DNA from: JBDHXE01 sp035445085
GTDB lineage: Bacteria; Bacteroidota; Ignavibacteria; Kapaibacteriales; UBA2268
Direction: 5' to 3'
DNA: 42,468 nucleotides
Assembly: GCA_035445085.1 (NCBI GenBank)
Contig: DAOMQA010000020.1
Coordinates: forward strand, 1-42,468
Shown here: positions 35,739 to 42,468 of the stretch, piece by piece
How positions within the stretch are numbered: the first letter of the stretch is position 1
Layout: the number at the start of each line of letters is the position of its first letter
Made by a program: the position numbers and the translations under genes
Notes under the pieces: model-generated
Databases searched by the model: none
The model's input: only the letters and a program-made list of their open reading frames with translations
What the model was told of the DNA's origin: nothing

Positions 35739-35895
35739 AATAATGTACCTAAATTAAGTTAATTTCATTTGTTAATATTCTGATATTCAAATTAACTATT
35801 TTTATCCAATAAATAAATTATTTTATTCAATTTTAATGAAAATTATTAATTTAAAATGAATTTTTTTATACTTTTTAGGTTATTGTGAACACAAG

Positions 35896-35907
35896 CAACA
35901 ATTGTTG
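35896..35907. promoter_or_regulatory. Perfect 12-bp palindrome between porin and PD40/OmpA genes
   Basis: CAACAATTGTTG, an exact palindrome 158 bases upstream of the PD40/OmpA start and 25 bases past the porin stop. It might be an operator for the former. Nothing else supports it. Confidence 0.2.
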
Positions 35908-35932
35908 TTACGAAATTACCATTATTTATTGT

Positions 35933-36901
35933 TTAGAAGCGTGCCATAAATTCTATTGTTATTTTATCAGAGAGTTGGTCAGCAAGCCCAGTAAAGGTAT
36001 AGTTTTCATAATCTATTCTAATATGAGATTCGTAAATCTTTGTTAAAGTGAATGTTAAGCCTGCTGTAAGGCGGTTCGTATTTTGTCTAACAGGCACGTA
36101 ATTTTGCTCATAATTATCGAATCGCACACCGGGAGTAATATACGTGAATATAAAATTATCAATTGGAATATGCTTTAATAAATATATGAAGTAAGAATAA
36201 GTATCTAAATTAACGCTATCACCTTTTGATTGGCGTAGAGCAAATTCTCCATCTAACACGAATCCTTCGTACTGCCAATCTAATCCACAATTAAATAGCT
36301 TTACATTTAGTTCATTTATCGTGCCATCATAGTAACAGAATGATAACTGCAAATCTTTAATAGGTTTGCTTTCAATTCTTGCGGCTATATTTTTAAATTC
36401 ATTGCGAGTTGGGGTATTAATCCCATAGCCATTATAAACGCCTAAGTACAATTTAAAAGGTGCTACTTTCTTCATATCGTAAGTAATCATACCACCTATA
36501 TCCCTCATTGATGAAGACACCCTTTTAGAGATAAAAGAGCGGTTCGAAAAAGCGATATTATGTACTGAACGCATATTATCAGTCGAGAATGGAACTTTCA
36601 TTTGCCCTAATGTCAATGATAAGTTTTCAATAGGCTTAAAATTGACGAAGGCATCAAGCATTTTGATTTTGCCTTCGTCTGATAAATCTATCTCTGCTTT
36701 ATAATCAAATTTTGGATTAATATTGCCAGAGACTTGGTAACGAGCGTTTCTAACTACAAACGCAGATGCATTTGTATCTAAATTGTACTCAAATTTAGTT
36801 CTAATTGTTCCTACAATAGAAAAATTAGAGTCTATATTAATAGAAAAGCATAAAAAATTACAAGCTATTAAAAGTATAGAAACAAATAGAATTAATCTCA
36901 T
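35933..36901 (-). CDS. Outer-membrane porin of the phosphate-selective O/P type
   Basis: 322 aa from ATG at 36901; a TTG one codon earlier is possible. The signal peptide is about residues 1-20. The body shows alternating strands and the family phrases VRNARYQVSGNINPKFDYKA, LSLTLGQMKVPFS, SMRDIGGMITYD and LYLGVYNGYG, ending in MARF with the terminal Phe of barrel proteins. Porin O/P proteins form outer-membrane channels, for polyphosphate or phosphate in the best-known members; no phosphate transport genes are seen here. Length is at the short end for the family. It starts 13 bases after bshB1 and is probably co-transcribed with it. Confidence 0.85.
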   Translation of the reverse strand: MRLILFVSILLIACNFLCFSINIDSNFSIVGTIRTKFEYNLDTNASAFVVRNARYQVSGNINPKFDYKAEIDLSDEGKIKMLDAFVNFKPIENLSLTLGQMKVPFSTDNMRSVHNIAFSNRSFISKRVSSSMRDIGGMITYDMKKVAPFKLYLGVYNGYGINTPTRNEFKNIAARIESKPIKDLQLSFCYYDGTINELNVKLFNCGLDWQYEGFVLDGEFALRQSKGDSVNLDTYSYFIYLLKHIPIDNFIFTYITPGVRFDNYEQNYVPVRQNTNRLTAGLTFTLTKIYESHIRIDYENYTFTGLADQLSDKITIEFMARF

Positions 36902-36913
36902 CAATCGCCCTTT

Positions 36914-37660
36914 TTAAGAAATAGATGAAATACTTGGAATTAAAATAGGCTCTAAAGATAAAAAAGCTTCGGCATATTTAACGCCACATAAGCCCCCGTA
37001 ATACCGCGCCTTTGATTCTAATTCTTCCATAAACTCTGGACTTGACAAGTTTGTTTTAGCCTCATTTTCATATTGCCCTTGTACAAATACTTGCGAAGAA
37101 AACGCTCTGATAGCCTCAATTTTTAAAGAATGTGTTTCACTAGTATCTACAAAGAAGTCTGGATTACGTGGAAACTGGTAAGATTGTTCATAACAGAATA
37201 ATTTTTTAGTTCTATATCTATCTTGCTTTTTGCCTTCAAATTCAGTTTCATACTTTAATAAGCCACTCTTAAAAATAGAATCCCGTAGCAAATTATGGGT
37301 ATTTTGGTGATCCGGATGTCTCTCAAAAGGAGGATTAACAATTATAGCACGCGGTCTGAATCGACGTATCGCTTGAACTATTTTATAAATACTATCTTCG
37401 TCGGTTCTAACAAATCCATCGCGAAGCCCAAGATTAATTCTATCATTAACCCCTAAAATTTTCGCAGCTGCTTTCGCTTCTTTTAGTCTTATTTCGTTAG
37501 TACCACGTGTCCCCATCTCACCTTCAGTGCAATCAACAATAACTACCCTTTTATTTTCTTTTGTTAATTTAGCAATTGTACCTCCACAAGCTAATTCGGC
37601 ATCGTCAGGATGGGCACCTATAATCATACAATCATAATCTGATGGATATATATTAGTCAT
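36914..37660 (-). CDS. bshB1: Bacillithiol biosynthesis deacetylase BshB1 (PIG-L/LmbE family)
   Basis: 248 aa, soluble. The zinc site is intact: MIIGAHPDDAELACGG with His17 and Asp20, and FERHPDHQNTH with His118; Asp19 is the likely base. The downstream CTEGEMGTRGTNEIRLKEA segment is diagnostic of BshB1 in Bacteroidota and Firmicutes. It removes the acetyl group from GlcNAc-malate to give GlcN-malate, the step before cysteine addition in bacillithiol synthesis. bshA and bshC are not in the window. It lies 11 bases after the membrane-protein gene and before the porin. Confidence 0.95.
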   Translation of the reverse strand: MTNIYPSDYDCMIIGAHPDDAELACGGTIAKLTKENKRVVIVDCTEGEMGTRGTNEIRLKEAKAAAKILGVNDRINLGLRDGFVRTDEDSIYKIVQAIRRFRPRAIIVNPPFERHPDHQNTHNLLRDSIFKSGLLKYETEFEGKKQDRYRTKKLFCYEQSYQFPRNPDFFVDTSETHSLKIEAIRAFSSQVFVQGQYENEAKTNLSSPEFMEELESKARYYGGLCGVKYAEAFLSLEPILIPSISSIS

Positions 37661-37671
37661 AATATAAACTC

Positions 37672-38631
37672 CTATTTTTTAGTTTTTCTTAAAAATGCTC
37701 TTAAAAGATTTTCTACATCTTTTGAATTTTTTAATTCTAAGCTATTATTTTCGCTATTTTTATTTACATAATCTTCATCGCTATCAGTCTTACTATACAT
37801 AACTGTAACAGCATAAGTAATCAATACAGAAAACTCTAAACCTAAAGCAAAAAATACCATAGACGGTTGAGTAGACGGAATAAATTTAAGCCCTCTCATA
37901 CCAATAATAATAATCAGAACAGCAGCGCCGATATATACTAATCCGAGCATAGTATTGGCATATCTTTCAGTAAAGTAAGAATGTAAATAAAATTCTAAGC
38001 CACTGAATGGATGCATTAGTTTATAAATTATTGAAGAATTTTTCCATAGTAAAGCCTTATGCAAGTATTTAATCTCTTCTTTATTTACTTGATACTCATC
38101 AGCTATCGAATGTAATCTCCTTTCGTCGGCACGTAAAATTTCTTGCTCTAAATCTATATTCATTTTGTCAGAGTAATAACCCATTTTAGTATAATGAATT
38201 TTATCTACTTGATTTATTATCTCTCGCTCTATTTTTTGCCGAATAAACCCTAATTGAATAGGTAGGATGGTAGATAACTTTAAAGTAATAATAAAACATA
38301 ATAAGGCTATTGGCATTGATAATGAAATAATTGGGTCTATCCAATAACGCGCTTCGCCAGAAGTACCAATAAACACATCTACAGCCCAATTCCCATAATA
38401 GTTAGTATTAAGAAGAATTTTTTTATCTTCTTCTGTGTATGGAACCGCTCTACCATCATTATACACTTTACCTTGCAAATAATCTTCAATAACGAACTTT
38501 TGAATTGCAGGCAATGTTATACTAAACACTAATACTAACAATACAATAAAGGAGCTAATAAAAATAAAATATTGGGATTTATTGTGCCTTACTAAGCTAT
38601 AATACAGCTCTCTTTCATTATTATCTATCAT
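37672..38631 (-). CDS. Integral membrane protein of unknown function
   Basis: 319 aa, no recognised family. Four hydrophobic segments (about 20-44, 98-120, 228-248, 258-280). Between the second and third lies a charged cytoplasmic helical stretch of about 100 residues rich in Glu/Lys (EREIINQVDKIHYTKMGYYSD, EQEILRADERRLHSIADEY). Between the first two is an extracytoplasmic loop with YLQGKVYNDGRAVPYTEED. The C-terminus is basic and charged. First gene of the run with bshB1 and the porin. A TAATTTTG on the minus strand at 38674-38667 could be its -7 element. No catalytic motif is visible. Confidence 0.75.
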   Translation of the reverse strand: MIDNNERELYYSLVRHNKSQYFIFISSFIVLLVLVFSITLPAIQKFVIEDYLQGKVYNDGRAVPYTEEDKKILLNTNYYGNWAVDVFIGTSGEARYWIDPIISLSMPIALLCFIITLKLSTILPIQLGFIRQKIEREIINQVDKIHYTKMGYYSDKMNIDLEQEILRADERRLHSIADEYQVNKEEIKYLHKALLWKNSSIIYKLMHPFSGLEFYLHSYFTERYANTMLGLVYIGAAVLIIIIGMRGLKFIPSTQPSMVFFALGLEFSVLITYAVTVMYSKTDSDEDYVNKNSENNSLELKNSKDVENLLRAFLRKTKK

Positions 38632-38719
38632 AACACCTTAAATATTTTGTATTTTTGTAAAAATAGCAAAATTAATCTTTTTATTGTATATTTGTTTTAA
38701 CTTTTTGATATTTTGCCTT

Positions 38720-39850
38720 ATGATTTATTTAAATAACACAGCAACAAGCTACCCAAAACCTATATCGGTGATCAGTGCCTTGAATGATTATTTTAATAAT
38801 CCACCCACTAATTTTGGTAGAAGTAGTGCACAGTCCTCTCTTTCTATAATTGGAAAAATAAGAGAACAAATCATTGATTTTTTTGGCGCAAACGATGATT
38901 ACAATGTAGTATTTACATCTGGAAGTACCGAAGCTATCAATTTGGTTATCTTTGGTTTAGATTTAAGCACAAAAGAGCTTATTATTACCAGCAATGAGCA
39001 TAATGCCGTTATTAGACCACTAATGGAGCTTAAAAGTCATAATAAAATTGACATAAAAATTGCCGATTGCGATGAGAATGGGCATTTAGATGTTACAAAG
39101 ATTGAATCTTTAATTAATGAAAATACTGCCTTGATAATTGTTAATTATGTATCGAATGTTACGGGAAATATTCAAGACGTTAAAAGTATATCGCAAATAG
39201 CTAAAAAACATAATATCAAACTATTAGTAGATGGGTCGCAGGCGGCAGGCAATATTCCAATTCATTTAAATGAAAGTCAAGTAGATTTTTTTGCTTTTAC
39301 TTCACACAAATCACTATACGGAATACAAGGCTCTGGTGGCTTAATTATCAAGAAAAATTTAGATATAAAACCCTTAAAATATGGTGGAACTGGCTTTAAA
39401 AGCACCATGCTTACACAACCTGACGAATTCCCATACAAATACGAATCTGGAACGCAAAATATACCCGGGATATTGTCTATTAGCAAAGGCATAGAGTTTA
39501 TAAATGAAATTGGTTTAGATAATATTATTCTTCATAAAGAAAAACTAATGAAAAGAGTAATACACGACTTATCAAGCATTGAGAGAGTCAAATTATACTT
39601 TGATATACAAGATTATTCTAATAGTGTATTAAGCTTTAATATCGAAGATTATACCCCCGATGAAGTTTCCTATATTCTACAAAGCAGTTATGGCATTGAA
39701 GTTCGCTCTGGGGTTCATTGTGCCCCATTAGTGCATCATAATTTAGGTACATACCCAAGTGGCACAGTAAGAGTAAGCCCATCGTATTTTACTAATGATA
39801 ATGAAATTACAATGTTTTTAGACGCAATCCACAAGTTAGCAGCAGAATAG
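38720..39850 (+). CDS. Cysteine desulfurase family protein (class V aminotransferase)
   Basis: 376 aa from ATG at 38720. The longer frame from 38684 begins inside a promoter-like TATATTTG (38687-38694), and MIYLNNTATSYPKP is the family's standard start. The PLP lysine is Lys197 (FTSHKSLYGIQG); VDGSQAAG supplies the cofactor Asp; YESGTQNIPG and the catalytic-loop Cys334 (SGVHCAPLVHH) are present. The pattern with NNTATSYPKP at the start and RVSPSYFTNDNEI at the end fits the TIGR01977-type cysteine desulfurase family, related to but distinct from IscS/SufS. It should mobilise sulfur from cysteine. The sulfur acceptor is not known. Confidence 0.92.
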   Translation: MIYLNNTATSYPKPISVISALNDYFNNPPTNFGRSSAQSSLSIIGKIREQIIDFFGANDDYNVVFTSGSTEAINLVIFGLDLSTKELIITSNEHNAVIRPLMELKSHNKIDIKIADCDENGHLDVTKIESLINENTALIIVNYVSNVTGNIQDVKSISQIAKKHNIKLLVDGSQAAGNIPIHLNESQVDFFAFTSHKSLYGIQGSGGLIIKKNLDIKPLKYGGTGFKSTMLTQPDEFPYKYESGTQNIPGILSISKGIEFINEIGLDNIILHKEKLMKRVIHDLSSIERVKLYFDIQDYSNSVLSFNIEDYTPDEVSYILQSSYGIEVRSGVHCAPLVHHNLGTYPSGTVRVSPSYFTNDNEITMFLDAIHKLAAE

Positions 39851-39853
39851 AAA

Positions 39854-40144
39854 ATGCGAATTTTATATTTAGAAATGATTGAGACCTGCGTCGAGGCAAA
39901 AAGTGCTTATGATATATTTTTTACAGATATTATTAAGCAGGGATTTGTGGAGAAATTTTCAGACTTAGGAAAAATCATAATAAAGAGTAATTTAGATAAG
40001 CCTTTTTTTAAGGTTATAGTACGCGGAAAATATACAATCAAAGGTATTATTGGTAATGATAACTTTCGTGTATTAATGGCAGACAATTCAGGTATTGAAG
40101 AATTGAATGAATTAAAATATATTATCAACGACCTTTTAAGGTAG
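39854..40144 (+). CDS. Small protein of unknown function following the desulfurase
   Basis: 96 aa, ATG three bases after the desulfurase stop. It is mixed alpha/beta (RILYLEMIE, FFKVIVRGKYTIKGIIG, FRVLMADNSG, LKYIINDLLR) with one cysteine (Cys12) and no signal. Desulfurases of this family are often followed by a small sulfur/selenium-carrier-like DUF3343 protein, but this sequence lacks its cysteine motif, so I do not assign it. Coding by position, composition and coupling. Confidence 0.65.
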   Translation: MRILYLEMIETCVEAKSAYDIFFTDIIKQGFVEKFSDLGKIIIKSNLDKPFFKVIVRGKYTIKGIIGNDNFRVLMADNSGIEELNELKYIINDLLR

Positions 40145-40250
40145 CCAAATTAAATTACTATCCTAAGTAATCCTAAATTCTTGGCAACAGAATGGACAAA
40201 ATACAAGCAACAGCATACCTATTTTATCGTTTAACCTAACTTAAAATATA

Positions 40251-40282
40251 TTTTTGAAATCAATTTATATTTTGCATATTTG
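40251..40282 (+). promoter_or_regulatory. Candidate promoter of the GLUG-repeat gene
   Basis: TTTTTG (40251-40256), an 18-base spacer, then CATATTTG (40275-40282), one base off TAnnTTTG. It predicts a start near 40290, 43 bases before the ATG at 40333. Confidence 0.4.
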
Positions 40283-40332
40283 TACACTTAAGATTCAAAA
40301 AAAAACATTTAATTATGATCTAGGTACAATTA

Positions 40333-42468
40333 ATGACTCGGATAATACTACTTATATTATGCATAATCTATGCTAATTTACACTTAACCCTTTCTGCTAC
40401 TTATTCCGGTGGTGATGGTTCTTTAATTACTCCTTACCAAATAGCAACTACAGCAGACTTAGTAACGCTTTCCAATACCAGCAGTGATTGGAGCAAATAT
40501 TTTATTCAAACAGCTAATATAAGCTTCGATACTGATTCTTCTACAGTAGATTGGGACGGCGACGGCGACAATAGCTGGGATGCTAACGACCAACTTGGAT
40601 TTTCTCCAATAGGAAACAACGGTACAAACTTTACTGGTAACTACAACGGACAAAACTATACTATATCTAACTTATATATAAAAAGAGAATCTGCCGACTA
40701 TATTGGCTTATTTGGATATTCAGCTGGTACTATTACTCACTTAGGAATACTCAATTCGTTTATCAAAGGTAGGTACTATGTTGGTGGAGTAGTGGGACAA
40801 AACAACAATTCCATTAGTTATTGCTTTAATTATGGAATTATCAGCGGCAGCTTAGGTGTTGGAGGTATAACTGGATATAATTATTGGAGCAATATTAGTA
40901 ACAGCTTCAGCAGAGGGAGTGTTAGTGGTAACGGTAATAGTATTGGTGGACTTGTAGGGCTTAATAATAGCGCTAGCATAAGTAATTGTTACAGTAGTGC
41001 TATAGTTAGTGGTATAGGCGATGGCGTTGGCGGACTAGTAGGAATCAATTCATCTGGAACTGTTAATTATAGCTATAGCGTTGGCAAAGTCATTAGCAAC
41101 GTTAGCACTGGGGGATTTATCGGCAAAGATAATAGCGGCTCCTATACATTCAATTTTTGGGATACGCAAACAAGTGGACAAAGCAGTTCTGCAGGTGCTA
41201 TAGGCATGACAACAGATATAATGCAAATAGCTTTAACTTATATAAGCTGGGATTTTACAAGTACTTGGCAAATACAGTATGCCCCTCCATACTATTCATA
41301 TCCATATTTGCAAGGTTTTACTTATGATACGCCTGGAACTGACCCAGCTATAAATCCAATACCGGGATTAGACGATAAAGCATACTCTGGTGGTATCGGG
41401 ACAAGCGATATCCCTTACCAAATAGCAACAACAACCGACTTGATAAAGCTATCAAATACAAGCGGAGATTGGAGCAAATACTTTATCCAGACAGCAGATA
41501 TAGCCTTCGATGCCAACGAATCTACAGTAGATTGGGACGGCGACGGCACTTTAGAATGGCTTGGCGACGACCAATATGGCTTTTCTCCAATAGGAAATAA
41601 TAGCACAAACTTTACTGGCAGCTACAATGGACAAAACTATACTATATCTAACTTATACATAAATAGAACATTTTTTTATTATATTGGCTTATTTGGGCAA
41701 ACTGATAGTGGCAGCACAGTCAGCAATATCGGGCTACTTGATGTATATGTAAGCGGGAGTTACTATGTAGGCGGGCTCGTGGGATACAATAACAATGGCA
41801 TAGTCAGCAGCAGCTACTCTAACGGCAGTGTTAACGCTAGTGATAGCTATGTCGGCGGACTCGTGGGTTGGAATGTCGGCACAATCAGCAGTAGCTACTC
41901 TACGGGTAGCGTTAGCGCTAATGGTAGCCGTGTCGGCGGACTCGTGGGTTGGAATGTTGGCACAATCAGCAGTAGCTACTCTAACGGCAGTGTTAGCGCT
42001 AGTAGCAGCTATGTCGGCGGACTCGTGGGAGAAAATGGCGGCACAGTCAGCAGCAGCTACTCTACGGGCAGCGTTAGCGGGACTTATGAAGTCGGTGGGC
42101 TCGTGGGAGCTAATAGTTATGGCACAGTCAGTGGCAGCTACTCTACGGGCAGCGTTAGCGCTAGTGGTGGCAATGTCGGCGGGCTCGTGGGATATAATAG
42201 CGCCAGCGGCAGCGTCAGCGGCTGCTACTCGACAGGCAGCGTTATCGCTAGTGGTAGTGCTATCGGCGGGCTCGTGGGAAGTAGTGGTGGCACAGTCAGC
42301 GGCTGCTACTGGGACACAGAAACAAGCGGACGAAGTACTTCGGCGGGCGGCATTGGCAAGACTACTATTGAAATGAAAACTCAAGCTACTTTCTCTGGCT
42401 GGGACTTTACTAACACAGGTACTTGGAATATACAAGATGGTTCTTCATATTATTCATATCCATACTTG
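40333..42468 (+). CDS. GLUG-motif repeat surface protein, 3' end outside the window
   Basis: Open from ATG at 40333 (TAG stop four codons before) to the window edge, 712 codons with no stop. A signal peptide (hydrophobic 4-14, ends LSA at 22) is followed by two copies of a 327-residue module (starting at Tyr24 and Tyr351). Each begins YSGG..PYQIAT..DL..LSNTS.DWSKYFIQTA, carries a DWDGDG acidic motif, and then FSPIGNN...FTG.YNGQNYTISNLYI. Each ends in a set of GLUG repeats (VGGLVGxN, then SxxYSxGSVS) and a closing YYSYPYL. GLUG proteins are bacterial surface or secreted adhesin-like proteins with a beta-helix stack. The 3' end, where a T9SS sorting domain might lie, is beyond the window. In-frame shadow frames overlap it on both strands but are not real. 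Confidence 0.9.
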   Translation, partial: MTRIILLILCIIYANLHLTLSATYSGGDGSLITPYQIATTADLVTLSNTSSDWSKYFIQTANISFDTDSSTVDWDGDGDNSWDANDQLGFSPIGNNGTNFTGNYNGQNYTISNLYIKRESADYIGLFGYSAGTITHLGILNSFIKGRYYVGGVVGQNNNSISYCFNYGIISGSLGVGGITGYNYWSNISNSFSRGSVSGNGNSIGGLVGLNNSASISNCYSSAIVSGIGDGVGGLVGINSSGTVNYSYSVGKVISNVSTGGFIGKDNSGSYTFNFWDTQTSGQSSSAGAIGMTTDIMQIALTYISWDFTSTWQIQYAPPYYSYPYLQGFTYDTPGTDPAINPIPGLDDKAYSGGIGTSDIPYQIATTTDLIKLSNTSGDWSKYFIQTADIAFDANESTVDWDGDGTLEWLGDDQYGFSPIGNNSTNFTGSYNGQNYTISNLYINRTFFYYIGLFGQTDSGSTVSNIGLLDVYVSGSYYVGGLVGYNNNGIVSSSYSNGSVNASDSYVGGLVGWNVGTISSSYSTGSVSANGSRVGGLVGWNVGTISSSYSNGSVSASSSYVGGLVGENGGTVSSSYSTGSVSGTYEVGGLVGANSYGTVSGSYSTGSVSASGGNVGGLVGYNSASGSVSGCYSTGSVIASGSAIGGLVGSSGGTVSGCYWDTETSGRSTSAGGIGKTTIEMKTQATFSGWDFTNTGTWNIQDGSSYYSYPYL
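41767..42330 (+). repeat. In-frame tandem DNA repeat of the GLUG region, seven copies
   Basis: Copies of the DNA phrase GTCGGCGGACTCGTGGG begin at 41767, 41851, 41932, 42013, 42091, 42175 and 42262, so the steps are 84, 81, 81, 78, 84 and 87 bases, all multiples of three. Neighbouring copies are nearly identical at DNA level, which suggests recent duplication or gene conversion. Two sampled 60-base rows hold 55 and 67 percent G+C. Confidence 0.85.

Noticed and set aside
38684..38719. Longer N-terminus of the desulfurase
   Set aside because: The extra 12 residues overlap a TATATTTG promoter-like element and precede the family's standard MIYLNN start.
40145..40332. A further small gene between the 96-aa protein and the GLUG gene
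   Set aside because: Frames are short and broken; only a promoter-like element is visible.
41767..42330. CRISPR-like array
   Set aside because: The spacing varies in steps of three bases, the whole tract is an open frame, and the intervening parts are similar to each other rather than unique.
41734..42435. Minus-strand 233-residue frame rich in Ala, Ser and repeats opposite the GLUG gene
   Set aside because: It is the complement of the in-frame GLUG repeats, has no ribosome site or known motif, and its repeats only mirror the DNA repeat. The plus-strand frame at 41828-42376 is another shadow.

Overview
This is a 42.5 kb chromosomal stretch from an AT-rich bacterium (about one third G+C by eye). 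The gene set points to the Bacteroidota/Chlorobiota/Ignavibacteriota/Kapabacteria (FCB) assemblage: two proteins with type IX secretion (T9SS) C-terminal sorting domains, a T9SS plug-domain protein, Omp28-like and choice-of-anchor proteins, a TonB-dependent receptor, bacillithiol deacetylase BshB1, PD40/OmpA proteins, and at least one promoter matching the TTTG-N19-TAnnTTTG consensus of that group. The 113-aa protein after uvrA and the small c-type cytochrome look more like Ignavibacteria/Kapabacteria than classical Bacteroidetes, but I cannot fix the lineage from sequence alone. I see no tRNA, rRNA, CRISPR, insertion sequence or phage gene.

Layout. 1-1.9 kb: a redoxin/beta-propeller gene and a gene-poor 730 bp stretch holding a small frameshifted gene remnant and an 8-bp tandem repeat. 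1.9-4.6 kb: a large secreted multi-Ig T9SS cargo protein. 4.7-10.8 kb (minus strand): a tightly packed seven-gene run read as STAS protein, two family 9 glycosyltransferases, PD40 lipoprotein, ECF sigma factor, anti-sigma-like membrane protein and a lipoprotein. 10.9-15.7 kb (plus): a third family 9 glycosyltransferase, uvrA, and two small genes. 15.7-21.3 kb (minus): histidine kinase, fructose-1,6-bisphosphatase, M28 peptidase, alpha/beta hydrolase and lipoprotein, the last three overlapping. 21.4-22.5 kb: trhO. 22.6-31.1 kb (minus): T9SS plug protein, MsbA-like ABC exporter, Omp28-like T9SS cargo, TonB receptor. 31.4-32.9 kb (plus): MoxR ATPase and a two-haem-motif cytochrome. 33.1-38.6 kb (minus): a PD40 protein with two OmpA domains, then a porin / bshB1 / membrane-protein run. 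38.7-40.1 kb (plus): a cysteine desulfurase family protein and a small partner. 40.3 kb to the edge: a GLUG-repeat surface protein that runs off the window.

Most of the window concerns the cell envelope: LPS-core type sugar transfer and lipid export, outer-membrane receptors and porins, secreted cargo and the secretion machinery that anchors it, and envelope sensing. The most unusual items are (i) the ECF sigma / anti-sigma pair in which the anti-sigma protein carries a long Asn-rich linker and a barrel-like C-terminus, inside an operon that also holds a STAS protein and envelope-sugar transferases, and (ii) the GLUG protein, whose 3' repeats are far richer in G+C than anything else here. Neither is proof of a new system; both are the places I would look first.
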